A DNA stretch of 64,000 bases from Plasmodium brasilianum (lineage: Eukaryota; Apicomplexa; Aconoidasida; Haemosporida; Plasmodiidae). The position numbers were made by a program, and so were the translations under genes. Of this stretch, positions 31,847 through 43,547 are shown piece after piece. The stretch is from NCBI RefSeq assembly GCF_023973825.1, contig NC_090125.1:3197412-3261411 (forward strand). The letters are read 5' to 3'. Below the pieces are notes generated by a model that was not told where the DNA came from, did not search any database, and saw nothing but the letters and a program-made list of their open reading frames with translations. How positions within the stretch are numbered: position 1 is the first letter of the stretch; every line of letters starts with the position of its first letter.

Positions 31847-32715
31847 CTAATCAGGTATAATAGCACATTCATAGAATCTTAAGTGCTTATGTAAATACAG
31901 CGTGAAATACTGTTTAACAAGTAACACAATAAAGAGGCTAAAAATTAATACGTACCCCTTTGTGGTTTATATATGAATATATATATATATATATAAGTCA
32001 ACTCTCTTAATATGAATTCAAAATTATTTATTACACTTTTTAAGAACAACTTGGAGTGTCTTAAAATTAATGGGACACCTTTTGTAGGTCTATTGTGTTT
32101 TAATTTATCCTTATTTTTTCTTATCTTTTAACTTCAAATATTTGTAATTTTTTGCTACACCAATGTACATTAAAATGGTGTAAACATTACCATTTGTTCT
32201 TGATAAAATCAAGATATAAGTTTAATAAAAAAACAAAAAAAAACAAAGCAAAATAAACAGAATAAGCGAAATAAACAGTATGAACGAAATAAACAGTATG
32301 AACGAAATAAACAGTATGAACGAAATAAACATTTTAAACGAAATAAACATTTTAAACGAAATAAACAGTATAAACGAAATAAGCAAAATAAACAAAATAT
32401 GCAAAAAACAAAAAAATAAACATAATAAGCAAAATAAGCAAAATATACAAAATACGCAAAAAACAAAAAAATAAACATAATAAGCAAAATAAGCAAAATA
32501 AGCAAAATAAGCAAAATAAGCAAAATAAGCAAAATAAGCAAAATAAGCAAAATAAGCAAAATAAGCAAAATAAGCAAAATAAGCAAAATAAGCAAAATAA
32601 ACAAAGTAAACAAAATAAAAAAAGTAAAATAAAATATATTGAAATAGTTTGAATTATATAACTCTTCTATATACAATGAATGTATGAGATTCATTGTATG
32701 TTCGATGTCCCCCAT
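31847..32715 (-). CDS. Candidate small gene, three exons, with a minisatellite-filled first intron
   Basis: Exon 1 (32715-32612) starts MGDIEHTMNLIHSLYIEELY. Exon 2 (32119-32003) contains RPTKGVPLILRHSKLFLKSV. Exon 3 (31937-31847) contains FIVLLVKQYFTLYLHKHLRF and ends ECAIIPD before TAG. All phases fit, giving about 103 residues. Intron 1 (about 490 bp) holds the 10-bp and 18-bp repeats; intron 2 is only 65 bp. The donors (GTTTAC, GTTGAC) are weak, and the acceptor of exon 2 lacks a pyrimidine tract. Exon 3 looks membrane-like. A 168-codon frame reading straight through the repeats as Leu/Ile is an artefact of a repeat without stops. No family is recognised. The gene would be divergent from tRIP. 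Confidence 0.4.
32225..32600. repeat. Compound minisatellite: 18-bp and 10-bp units
   Basis: About 32265-32400 has 18-bp units like GAAATAAACAGTATGAAC. About 32400-32600 has 10-bp units AAATAAGCAA in roughly 15 near-perfect copies. The strand is strongly A-rich. Confidence 0.95.
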
Positions 32716-33445
32716 CCCTTTTATTAAAATATATAAAATAATTTTAACTATTTCAAAAATTTAAAGATATAAGGTGCATATAAGTTATGTGGTGAATTAA
32801 AATGAAAAAATATTAAGTAAAAGGTATACAAATTTTCATTTATACTCCTCTTGTTTAGTTTTTCCATTGTACTTTCACCGCTTTTTATTTAAAAAAAAAA
32901 AAAAAAAATACATATAAACACTGTTACATAACGTAAAAGGTAGCTATAAATTAAAGAAAAAGGCTTAAAAGGAAATTCCAATTTCGACAGGGATACATTT
33001 TTAGCTTGTACTAAGATGCGTAAAAAAAAAAAAATAGAATAACAATAAAAATAATAGAAGCAAAAAAGAAAGAAGTAAAAATAATAGAAGCGAAAAAAAT
33101 AAAAATAAAAATGATAAACATAAAAACAATAAAAATAAAAATAGGGAATACGTGTAATCCAAATTTTATATGATAAAAGAGAAAAATAGAAAAGAAAAAT
33201 TATTTGTTCATCTCAGTAATATGTACATTTGTACGTGTATCCTTACATGGTAGCATTGTAGAACTAAAAAGAACTTAAGCGAAAAAAAAGTATAGGCTCA
33301 AAAAAAAGGAAGAGGAAAAAGAAGAAAAAATAAATATAACATATATCAAAATAAAGGAATAAATTTTATTAGTTCTATATATTCTCATATAAGAACCCCA
33401 TTTTTAATATAAATTTGGAGTAGAATAAAAATTTTTCAGAAAAAG
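32716..33445. other. 5' flank of tRIP
   Basis: A-rich on the plus strand, with imperfect AATAATAGAAGC-type repeats near 33040-33130. No coding signal is seen. Confidence 0.5.
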
Positions 33446-35047
33446 ATGTGTATTTTAACTCTAGTTAAAGACAACGTAAAATCAGATATATTAAAGTTAG
33501 TCCTTGATTTTATAAAGGTGGTCGTAGCAAAAAATGAAGGCAAAATAACTTTCCCTGAAATACAATACAAAAAGGTAACATATTTTTATTCTTATATACG
33601 TGTATGTACATAATTCAGTAGCATATTAAGAAGTCCATTGGTTTACAATATAGAGAACTGTTATTAACTTTGAAGGAAATACTAGGAGTTATGAATGTGT
33701 GTGTACATGTATATGTATAAATGTATACTACTTAGTTATACGTACATGCTTAAATGGATAGAAAAAAGTTTGAGTGTTGTTAAAACTGAATATAGTCATA
33801 TATACATATATATGTATATTTATATGTGTACTTATTTTTTTGAGTTATCCCATTTTAAATCTCTCCTTTCTCCCAATAATACGTGCTTTTTGTAACTGGA
33901 TAGGTATATCCCCCTTTTTTTTTTTTTTTTATAGAAAATTTCCTTTGAGCATAAGAATAAAATTTATAAGGAACTTTTTTGTTCCCTCTATGCGATAATT
34001 GATATGTATGATTGTTTTAATGAACTGTTTAATGAAGATGAAGATAAAGTTAGTGAAAATGAGGAATTCATTTTCCATTTAGCTAGCGATAAGTATAATC
34101 TAAAACAGCAAGATTTGAAACACTTGAATGAATTGTTATGTGAGAAATCTTTTATTGTTTCCAACAAACATTCATCAATAGTGGATATATTCTATTTTTG
34201 TTCTATTCATAAATTGCTAAGTGAAATGACAGCTAAAGAAAGAGTTGATTTCTCTCATATTTTTAGATGGTTTTTACATATTCAAGAAACCTTAACAGGA
34301 AATTTTACAACATTAAAAAAATTAGATGTTAAGGATAGCTTAGAAACCATGTTAAATAATAAAACCGCAGTGAACACAAATGAAAGAAGGAATAACACAT
34401 ATATGATACAGCAGAAAGCTGAAAAGGGTGCAAAAAGTGAAAATGAAAAAAATAAAAAGAAAAATGATAACGTGCAAAGTAATAGTGCGAAAAATACCAA
34501 CGTGCAAAATAAAAATGTACAGAAAAAAAATGCACAAGACACGAAAAGTTTAGATGATATATCAAGATTAAACATTCTTGTAGGATATGTTGAAGAGGTA
34601 GAAATTCACCCTGATGCGGATACACTTTATTGCCTAAAAGTAAATGTTGGAGAAGATAAACCAAGAGATATTTGCAGTGGATTAAGAAATAAAAAAAATG
34701 CAGAAGAGTTAATGAATAAATATGTTTTAGTTTTAGCAAATTTAAAGGAAAAATCGTTAAGAGGAAGAAAGAGTTATGGTATGGTATTATGTGGTTCCTT
34801 TGATGAAAAAGTAGAATTACTTACTCCTCCATCAGGAGCAAAAATTGGAGAAAGGATTATTTGTGAAAATATGGATATGAACAGTTTACCTGATAAATCG
34901 TTAAGCTCTGATAAAGAGAAAAACCCATTTTTTCATATACAACCTCACCTAACTTTAAAAAATGGAATAGCTTATTATAAGGATGCCAAGTGGATGTCAT
35001 CTCAGGGGGAAATTATGTGTGTTCTACAGCAGGGAACGATTTCTTAA
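33446..35047 (+). CDS. tRIP: tRNA import protein tRIP (EMAPII-like tRNA-binding domain)
   Basis: Exon 1 (33446-33574) starts [20 protein letters not shown]. It joins in phase 0 to exon 2 (33935-35047), which begins [20 protein letters not shown], for 413 residues. The N-terminal part (about 1-145) matches the expected GST-like domain. A charged Lys/Asn linker (about 146-205) follows. The C-terminal OB-fold tRNA-binding domain begins [20 protein letters not shown] and carries [20 protein letters not shown] and SYGMVLCGS, the core signature of Arc1p/EMAPII/p43-type domains. In Plasmodium this protein sits at the sporozoite surface, binds tRNAs and mediates their import; its GST-like domain pairs with aminoacyl-tRNA synthetases. 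Length is close to that remembered for the P. falciparum protein (about 400). Confidence 0.92.
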
Positions 35048-36076
35048 CATTCTTGTTAAATTGCATTTTTATACATATATACGCATATATGTATACATAT
35101 ATGTAAAAAAACTTAATACGAGATAAATGATGAATTTACTCGAAAAGGAAAAGAAGCAAAAATAGAATGAATTTTTAAATAGCTTCTCCAACAAAACCCT
35201 ATTGAAGAGAAGGGAAAAAATAGTTGCACATAAGCTTATATCTTTTTGTTTGTTTTTATAGGGAAAAATGTTTTTTCTCTATTTTTCAAATTTTATTTTT
35301 TTTTTTTTTTGGAATTGTACACCTGTTTTCATTGATTTTTTTTTATAATGCGCAAATAACATAAAATAAGTGATAAATGTAAAATCTAAAAAGTAAAATG
35401 TTAAATGTTACATATAAAATGTTTTATATAAAAAGTTATATATAAAATGTTATATGTAAAATGTTATGTGTAAAATGTAAAAATAAAAAAATTAAAATTA
35501 AAAGGAATATACCGCATCATAAACGTATCATATATGAAAGTATATATATCAATCGAATTTCCTGGTAGCTAAAATTTTTTAGAGTTAAAATGAACAGAAT
35601 CATCAGAGGAAAACACAAACTACAGAGCTCGTAAAAAATAAGGGAGTCAAAACGAACTCGTAAAATTCACGTTAAGTTTTGGCATTTCATTTATGCGGTG
35701 AGGTACAGAGAATCCCTGAACAATTCAAATCTTTCTACACAGTAGTCAGAAAAAAGATAAAAATATTATATCTGTTTTATTCTTTTTTTTGTTTACATAT
35801 ATATCTATATAAATAAATAAATATTTGTATATATATATATATATATATATATACATACATGCGTGCATATATACGTACATTAGTACATATAATTATGCTT
35901 ATGGAAAAATATAAAGATTAATGCTGTTATTATACATTCTTTTGAGTAAAGTGGAAGAAGAAAACTTTTTTACTTTTTTTTTTTTTAAACAATATATTTA
36001 TATAAAAAGTATACATGAAAAAAATGGATGCCCCGCTAAGTACGAAAGTTCTAAAAAAATATAACTTGTTAATAAT
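35048..36076. other. Intergenic, tRIP to EngB-like GTPase
   Basis: Degenerate TTATATGTAAAATG-type repeats lie at about 35385-35480 and a (TA)n run near 35830. The less AT-rich stretch 35570-35720 includes a 14-codon frame starting MNRIIRGKHKLQSS, too short to call; it may be 5' UTR. Confidence 0.5.
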
Positions 36077-38995
36077 ATGTTAAGTTTTGAAAAAAATAAC
36101 AAAAAAAAAATGCACTGTGTAGGTTACTTTTTTCGAAAGTATTCTAGCTTAAATAACAAATTGAAGGTGGACAAAATAAAAACAAATGTCAATATAGTTA
36201 ATGAAGAAATGACTAGCGCAATAAGTAGAAGACAGAAGGAAAAAGGAATGAAATTAGATCTAAAAATATATGAACAGTTAAGAAAAAAAATGTTAGGAAA
36301 GCCATTAAATAAGTTACAAAAAAAATATATGAACGAAAAACGTCCAAAGTTTGCACCAATATTTTTGGATCAGTTAAAACCTAGAATGATTTTATATAAG
36401 GTAGCTATTCAAGTAAGTGAGTTGCCACTACCAAAATATCCAGAAATTGCATTTATAGGTAGATCAAATTGCGGTAAATCTACATTAATTAATGAATTAT
36501 GTGGAAGAACAAATAAGGCAAAAGTTAGCAAATTGCCTGGATGCACGAAACAAATTCATTTTTATAAAATAGCGAAACCTTGTTTACTTTGTTTGGTTGA
36601 TTTGCCAGGATATGGGTTTGCTCATAGTAAGGAAGAATTAAGGCTCCAGTGGAATGAATTTACCTTGTTTTATTTAAAAAATAGGAAAAATTTAAAAAAG
36701 GTTTTTGTTCTTATTGATTGCCGAGTTGGTCTAAAAACAAGTGACAAGGAATTGTTACATTTTTTTGATAGGTATAATATAAAATATCAAATAATTTTAA
36801 GTAAATGTGACTTACTAAATACAAAGGATTTAGCCATAAAAATTCAAATTATAAATGAAGAAATATTTTGTTTTAAAAATTTAGAAAAACCTATTATTCC
36901 ATTAAGTTCAATAAAAAGACAAAATTTGAACGAGTTAAGAAGTGAAATAGCGAAATATCAATTAAACAAAACCATTGTTAAGAATAATATTATAATGAAG
37001 ATAAATGATTTAATTGAGCAGAAGAAATTGAAGAAACTGAAAAACGTTAAAGGGGTTCAGGTAGGAACAAACAAAAATGAAGGCGAAAAGGAGAGTTCCT
37101 TTAGCACTTTTACTGCATCAGACATCTTAAGCGAAAGAAAAAAAAAAAGGAACAAAAATAATTCAGAAAATAGTACCTCTAAAGATATCCTTATAAGTGA
37201 TGATACGATCTTTGAAGCGTTAAATAGATGGAAAGTGTGTGATAAGATTACCTTAGATGCAACTTTTAATAAATATATGCATTTCCATGCGAATTATTTA
37301 ATAAAATCCCTTAAACAGAGGTTCATAGAAAATTGCTTAAAAGAGTTTAACAAACAAGATTTACAAATTATTGATGATATTATTGAAAACTATGATAAAC
37401 AGGATAAATGCGATGCTAAACAGACAGACGTAGTAGTAACAAATCATCAGTTGGGAAACACAGGAGAACAAAGTATGATATGTAAGCAAAGTTATAAGGC
37501 AAGTGATGCTAATGTGGACTACAAACAGAGGAAATATAAGAAAAAGGGGCAATTAATTGAATATGGTAATAAGAACACATGTATTAAAAGTGACAACACG
37601 ATAAATTGTGATATTGATAATTATAGCAAAAACAATGAACATAATAGCATTGATTTGTCTTTACCAGATGATACAAATAATAAAAAATGGGAAGACATCT
37701 TAGCTGTTAAAAATGAGCATGTTACATATAGTGACGTACATAAAAACATGCACAGTTTAGAAATTAGGAATGATCAAGATTTTGTTAATCAATTAAGTCA
37801 TGAAAATTATTTACGAAAATGTAGTGAGGATCTAGTAGTTAAGGAAAATGCTAGTAGGACTATTGACGGATCGCATAAAAAAGAAATAGATGAACATTTT
37901 AATATTTTTTCTATGAATGGCACAGATAATGGTGAAATAGAAAATGAAATATTACACAACAGCTTACTTTTGTGCTATAAAATTAAGAGTAATCATTCCG
38001 AATATATATATTCGGAAAATGTAAAAATGGAAAGTTTGTTTGAAAAAAATAATAAAAAACTAGGAAATGATTTTAAATGTATGGACTATTCTAAAATTAA
38101 AGAAGATGTTTTACTAGAGGAAGAGGATACATATTCGTCTGAAGATTTTGTAAACGGTTTAAAAAGAAATAAAAAAGAATTTTTAATGGATAATGATTCC
38201 TTAAGTAGTTATACATTTAATTTAAAGGATAAAAGTACGCATCACGTGTACGAAAAAAATAAATCAGAAGCATACAAAATTTATAGAAGTAAAATGTTAG
38301 AAAATTTGTGTGATGTCCAGAACATTTTTAATATTTCTGAAAGGGGGGTGAAGAACACGCAACAGCATATGTCCAATACGAAAAATAATTCTTCTTCACA
38401 AATTAAAAGCGGTAATATATTACACAAAGGTACGACCATACGTAATAGTTTCTCTAAGGAAATGATTTTAGAAGGACAGAGATCGTCGAGAGAGGAGGAA
38501 GAAAATATTTATATAAAGAAAAATTATATAGGTTTAAAAACTAGAAAGAAAATTATAAAAGGCACAAAAAAATTAAAATTGTTTGGTAAAAAGAGGGCAA
38601 AAGAAATAGTAAATACTCCTATAGATTTGGCTACGGATTATTTCAAATTAAGTAATAAAAATTCCACTTTTCTCGATAAAAAAAAAAATAGTTGGAACTA
38701 TATTAGCTCAAAGTATAATAAATGGCTAAAAAAAGTAAACCGTAAAAATACTTGTCCAGAAATTATTAGTTCTGTTAAAAAAGAAGATGTTATGATACGT
38801 TATGTGCAAAAACAAGAAAGCAAATATAAAAAGGAGAAAAATAAATTATCAGCGCAAAAGAAAAACTTAGGTATGATAACAAAACCGCCTAATCACAAAA
38901 AAATTAAAAAAATTTCAAGAAATTTTACCCTATCTGATGAGCAAAAGATATTTGATAGAGAAGCCTTTTTTAAATATCGCGATGTTGAAAAGTGA
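36077..38995 (+). CDS. EngB/YihA-type ribosome-biogenesis GTPase, organelle-targeted, with long C-terminal extension
   Basis: The GTPase core (about residues 95-300) has G1 GRSNCGKS (about 128), a Thr-containing switch LPGCTKQIHFYK, G3 DLPGYG (about 175), G4 SKCD (about 242) and G5 SSIK (about 277). This is the TrmE-Era-EngA-EngB-Septin class, EngB branch, which in bacteria assists large-subunit assembly. The N-terminus, especially from the second ATG at 36110 (MHCVGYFFRKYSSLNNKLK), looks like a targeting leader, so an apicoplast or mitochondrial ribosome is the likely client. Bacterial EngB is about 200 residues; here a further ~670-residue Lys/Asn/Glu-rich extension follows. A second exon is plausible: a donor at 38992 and acceptor TTCTTTTTTACAG at 39212 would replace the terminal Lys with NALKKKEAYVSLSKFK and stop at 39261, in phase. 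Confidence 0.88.
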   Translation: MLSFEKNNKKKMHCVGYFFRKYSSLNNKLKVDKIKTNVNIVNEEMTSAISRRQKEKGMKLDLKIYEQLRKKMLGKPLNKLQKKYMNEKRPKFAPIFLDQLKPRMILYKVAIQVSELPLPKYPEIAFIGRSNCGKSTLINELCGRTNKAKVSKLPGCTKQIHFYKIAKPCLLCLVDLPGYGFAHSKEELRLQWNEFTLFYLKNRKNLKKVFVLIDCRVGLKTSDKELLHFFDRYNIKYQIILSKCDLLNTKDLAIKIQIINEEIFCFKNLEKPIIPLSSIKRQNLNELRSEIAKYQLNKTIVKNNIIMKINDLIEQKKLKKLKNVKGVQVGTNKNEGEKESSFSTFTASDILSERKKKRNKNNSENSTSKDILISDDTIFEALNRWKVCDKITLDATFNKYMHFHANYLIKSLKQRFIENCLKEFNKQDLQIIDDIIENYDKQDKCDAKQTDVVVTNHQLGNTGEQSMICKQSYKASDANVDYKQRKYKKKGQLIEYGNKNTCIKSDNTINCDIDNYSKNNEHNSIDLSLPDDTNNKKWEDILAVKNEHVTYSDVHKNMHSLEIRNDQDFVNQLSHENYLRKCSEDLVVKENASRTIDGSHKKEIDEHFNIFSMNGTDNGEIENEILHNSLLLCYKIKSNHSEYIYSENVKMESLFEKNNKKLGNDFKCMDYSKIKEDVLLEEEDTYSSEDFVNGLKRNKKEFLMDNDSLSSYTFNLKDKSTHHVYEKNKSEAYKIYRSKMLENLCDVQNIFNISERGVKNTQQHMSNTKNNSSSQIKSGNILHKGTTIRNSFSKEMILEGQRSSREEEENIYIKKNYIGLKTRKKIIKGTKKLKLFGKKRAKEIVNTPIDLATDYFKLSNKNSTFLDKKKNSWNYISSKYNKWLKKVNRKNTCPEIISSVKKEDVMIRYVQKQESKYKKEKNKLSAQKKNLGMITKPPNHKKIKKISRNFTLSDEQKIFDREAFFKYRDVEK

Positions 38996-39261
38996 GGTTA
39001 TATTTTAAGTGCATAATACGCTAGTTTGGCACGTGTGTGTATAATTTTTTTTTCCATCCCTTTTTACATTGTGTTTATGTTTAATATATTTCTTATTTTT
39101 AATCAATTTTAATTGCGATTTATTATTTCATCACGTAAAACATACCAAAAATTGAAAATGCTTCAACAAAAATAAGCATATGGCTTCACGTTACTTCCCT
39201 TCTTTTTTACAGTGCGCTAAAAAAAAAGGAGGCTTACGTAAGCTTAAGTAAGTTTAAGTAA

Positions 39262-40294
39262 GCTTGGTTATATTAGAGTAACCATTTTTATGTTGAAGAA
39301 ACATTTTCTATTATGTAAGCCCAGCTATTATTATTTTTACATCAGTATTTGTATTTTATAAAATAATGAATTTAAATTTAAAGAGATATGGTATGTGCAT
39401 TATGTACTTAACGTGCACGAGCTTTTTCCCGTTTTCTTCCATTAAAATGCTAAAAAATTTTATTTTAATCTTTTATCGAGCATCACTGATTTGGTGTAGT
39501 ATGTATGTAAATGTGCATAATTAATATACATATATATATTTATATATTATATATATATATATTTATACATATAAATACATCACAAGATAAACTGATAAAT
39601 TAACATCCCCCACATTTTAGTAAGTACGAATTAATTTAACTATATTTTTTTCGTTTTTTTTATAAATTCGTCTTTTTAAAACATGACTGTTATTTTGTTA
39701 TATTAATTATCTCGTTAAATTAAATATTTTGTTATATTATGGATTAAAAAATAGTAAGCATTTGAGAAAAAAAAAAAAAAAAAATAATAATAATAGTAAC
39801 TATTAGTAATAACAATAAAAATAGTAATACGAATGGCTCATTCGATACACATTGAAATAAGATATAAAGGCAATACATAATTTTATCATAAATAATTTTT
39901 TGCATGTTTTTTTTTCTTTTTTTATGTTGCAAAACATTGTCAATTGCGCATTTATTACTTCCCTTCTCAATTTATTTAAAATTTTGCATATTTTAATGTA
40001 AATATTTTTTTTATGACTTAAATATTTTTTGACGTCAAAAATAAAAATTGTACAACTGGAAATACATTTAAATTTATCTGAAATTAGCTTTCGCTTTTTT
40101 TTTTTTTTTAATATATATTCACGAACGCTGCTACACTGAAGGACGTACGTCGTAATCATCCCTACATAAGCACAACGGAGAACAGAATAGTGTATTAGGA
40201 TATATATATTTATACCTATCTGTATTTATATATATATATATAGATATATACATAGATAAGTACACATCACGTAGCTCTACATTTTCGTTGGCAA
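39262..40294. other. Intergenic, 5' flank of RPA14
   Basis: TA-rich microsatellites lie near 39525-39570 and 40225-40245, with an A-run near 39765-39785. A short TAAG-rich imperfect repeat lies at 39237-39262. No coding block is seen. Confidence 0.5.
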
Positions 40295-41263
40295 ATGGAT
40301 CAGTTCGTAGCACCGTAAGTGGAAAGAATAATCACAAGAACTGCCATACCCTTAGCATATGCTATTATACATATAAAATTATAATAATTTTTTATAAACT
40401 GGTAGGAGAGTTAACAAAAAATACTTGAGCAAATTTTATAATAAAAATGTCCGAATAATTGGCAAAGTTTTGAAAAAGGATGGAAATGAGTTAACTCTAC
40501 TAACTTGTGACAGTAATACTAAAACTTGTAATTTCAAATGTATACATATATATATATACTTGTAGTGGTATAATACTATATGTCTTTCTCATTATTCTAC
40601 AATATTCTGTAGATGAAGAAGTGAAGTGTTTTTTAAACGATGATCAAATGGCTGATTCGTTCGAGCATTATGTTGAAGTTTTAGGAAAGGTTCAAGAAAA
40701 GAGCTTATTTTATACATTTCTTTTTTGTTTAAATTAATACGAAATTAAAATTATGTGCATTTATTTATATGCAAATATACCCTTTGCCCATTCTTTAGGT
40801 GAATGAGGATGAGACCTTAAGTGACATAGTATACGTACAAAATGGAGGCAATTCGTTAAGTTAGTAAAATATGATACAAAAAAAAAAAAAAAAAAAACAT
40901 TTATACACTACACTTTTAACATCATTCGTACACATACGCAAATGTACATTTATATACATTTGTACATGGTGGTCTATATATATATGTAACGTATTAACAA
41001 ATTACAATGGAAAAACATGAAAAAGACATAAAATTGCAGTCCTTACATAATTACAGAAATTTCATAGATATGTTATATAGATTTTTTCCTCCATTTATTC
41101 ATATATAAAAAAATACTATTTGTTAATTTAAAAATTTTGTTTTGCTTTGCTTTGCTTTGCTTTTATTTGATTTTCTTTATTTTGTTTCATTTTTACAGAT
41201 TTAAACGAAATGAATAATCTAGTAAATTTAACTTTCCTTGAAGAATTTGTGGAAATCTTTTAA
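40295..41263 (+). CDS. Replication protein A small subunit (RPA14/RPA3-like), five exons
   Basis: Exons 40295-40314, 40406-40527, 40613-40689, 40799-40859 and 41199-41263 join in phase (2, 1, 0, 1) to give 114 residues. The first exon is only 20 bp (MDQFVA). Key stretches are VNKKYLSKFYNKNVRIIGKV, HYVEVLGKVNEDETLSDIVY and a helical end NNLVNLTFLEEFVEIF. The order matches RPA3: an OB fold with the VEV(V/L)GKV strand, then a C-terminal helix for trimer packing. Human RPA3 is about 121 residues. RPA binds single-stranded DNA in replication and repair. No single-exon frame reveals this gene. The family call rests on a short protein, so some caution is due. Confidence 0.72.
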
Positions 41264-42534
41264 TGGTTTTATTGAAAGAGGTTTAGATTCCCATGACACG
41301 TGCACATTATGTACATATATATGTAGGAAAACTACATAGAATGATTATGAATGAGAGGCCTTTTTTATAATTTTATTGCGAGAACATCTATTTATTTTTT
41401 TTTTTTGATAATATTTATATTTCGTACAATATCTTTTTTATTCTCTTCCTTTCTTTTTTCTTTTTTCTTTTTTTTCAATTTTTTTTTTTTTTTTTTTTTA
41501 CATAACTTTCAATTTTCCTACATTGCAGTTTATTTCACTTATTAAATATTTATTCTCAATCATATTTTATTTTTTATTATTTCATTTCATTTATTTAATG
41601 CATAAATATTTTGTACCATAAATTAAATTACAATTTGATTTTAATTTGTACATTAAACTACAAAAGATGTATATTAGTAATTAGTTAATGCTTAAAAAAT
41701 TGGAATATGTTAAATATATATTTATATATATATGTTTACATATATGTATATTTACATGTATGTATATTTACATGCACGTATATTTACATGTACGTATATT
41801 TACATGTACGTATATTTACATGTACGTATATTTACATATATGCGTAATATATTTATTAGTGTAATGTATTTATTAGTGTAATGTATTTATTAGTGTAATG
41901 TATTTATTAGTGTAATGTATTTTTTTGAAAATTTCTCTAATTTCTACAATGAAAAATATTTTTCATTACATTATTTTTTTTAAGTATTAACTGTAAAAAA
42001 GCAATATATGTGTGCGTACAGAAACGTAATTAACTAAATTTGTTTCATTTTTAATTTTTTGGTATTGTATATCTTTTATAAATGTTCGTAATTATTTTGT
42101 AGGAATTTTCATTTTGAATTCAAAAGAGAAAGAGGTTAAAGATTGCTTATAATTTAAATTAAATTTTTTTTTTTTTTTTTTTTTTAAAAAAACGTTTAAA
42201 AAAGAAAAATTATGACATTTCAACGCTTGTTGTACTCCATTTTTGCTTAATTTCAACTAGCATATAAGATTTAAAATAAAAAAAAAAAAATTAGAGAGAC
42301 AAACAAGTGTAATAGTGGTACTATTTTCTTCAACTTTAGCGTCTAAAATAAGCCTATACATGTGTGTTTATATATATATATATATAAATGTATCTCTGTG
42401 CGAGCACATAAGTATGCATAAAAATTCATACAAATGCTAAGAAATACTTACGAACTCATGGCTCCATGTATTATGCATAATAAATTCGTACATAAACATA
42501 TGTAGAATAGGTTTACATTAAAAAAAAATCCAAA
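41264..42534. other. Intergenic, 5' flank of ARL2, with minisatellites
   Basis: 16-bp units (TATATTTACATGTACG type) lie at about 41745-41840, and 17-bp units (GTGTAATGTATTTATTA) at about 41870-41925. A strong acceptor-like site, AATTATTTTGTAG at about 42103, precedes the 16-codon open segment ILNSKEKEVKDCL, which has no partner exon that I could identify. Confidence 0.5.
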
Positions 42535-43547
42535 ATGGTGCTACTGAAAATTCTGAAAAAAATAAAAGAAAAGCAAAGAAATATAAGAATAATAATCTTA
42601 GGGTTAGATAATGCTGGTAAAACTACCATAGTTAAAAGATTATTAGGAGAGGATATATATAAAGTTAGTCCGACGTTTGGTTTTACTATTGAGACTTTAT
42701 ATTTTGATAATCATTTTATTAATATTTGGGATATAGGGGGACAGAAAAGTATCCGACATTTCTGGAAAAATTATTATGAAAACGTTGACGGAATTATTTA
42801 TGTTATTGATAGTAGTGATTTATTTAGAATACAATTATGTTCATATGAGTTAAAACAAATTTTAAAAGAGGAGAGATTATACGGATGTTCCTTACTTATT
42901 TTATCAAACAAAGTGGATATTAAGAATTCCCTAAATATCGGCAAAATTGTGGAGGTACGTAAAAGTTTAACTATATTTTTACGTTGTAGGTTGGGCATTT
43001 TGCGCTCCACGTATGAATTGTACCTACATGAATATGTATGTATGTGTATATACATATTTGTATATACCTATATGTATCTATATATGTATGTATATATATT
43101 TATATGTACGTATATTTATATGTACGTATATTTATATATACGTATATTCATATGTACGTATATTCATATGTACGTATATTCATATGTACGTAAATTTATA
43201 TGTATATAAATCAAATTGTGCTTTAATTTTTACTCATTCGAACTTGATTCCATTGCAATATTAATACTAGCAACTGTACGCACTTTATATCATGCGATTA
43301 ACACACACATTACTTCATTGATGCACTTGCTACTTTAGTTTTGTGCAATATTATGAATGTAGATACATATTTGCGATAAATAAATAAATATTAATTTTTT
43401 GCTTCATAGATTTTGAAGTTAAATGAAATGAATATTGACAGGCACTGGTATATAAATGAGTGCAGTGCTTTTTCTGGAAAAGGTTTATTAAAATCTTTTA
43501 TGTGGTTAATTGATGACATAACTTGTAGGATTAATAATAATTACTGA
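42535..43547 (+). CDS. ARL2: ADP-ribosylation factor-like GTPase ARL2
   Basis: Exon 1 (42535-42954) ends at the donor GTACGT. Exon 2 (43410-43547) begins ILKLNEMNIDRHWYINECSA after TTCATAG. Together they give 185 residues, close to human ARL2 (184). Motifs: GLDNAGKT (23-30), switch I PTFGFTIETL, WDIGGQKSIRHFWKNYYENVDG, NKVD in place of NKQD, and the guanine-specificity strand CSAFSGKGL. The start MVLLKILKKIKEKQRNIRI resembles ARL2 MGLLTILKKMKQKERELR but lacks Gly2, and ARL2 is not myristoylated in other organisms. ARL2 works with tubulin cofactors and cargo-release factors. The intron carries a 16-bp minisatellite, so reading through exon 1 gives a false Tyr/Ile-rich C-terminus. Confidence 0.95.
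43020..43215. repeat. 16-bp minisatellite in the ARL2 intron
   Basis: Units such as GTATATTTATATGTAC and GTATATTCATATGTAC repeat about nine times. They resemble the 16-bp units 5' of the gene at about 41745-41840. Confidence 0.9.

Noticed and set aside
30100..32200. Possible centromere
   Set aside because: Plasmodium centromeres are about 2 kb of more than 97% A+T with a core of tandem repeats; this stretch has interspersed G/C-containing coding-like blocks and is not extreme enough.
32209..32715. 168-codon Leu/Ile-rich frame on the minus strand
   Set aside because: The middle is a 10-bp repeat lacking stops; only the first ~34 codons look coding, so it is better read as exon plus minisatellite intron.
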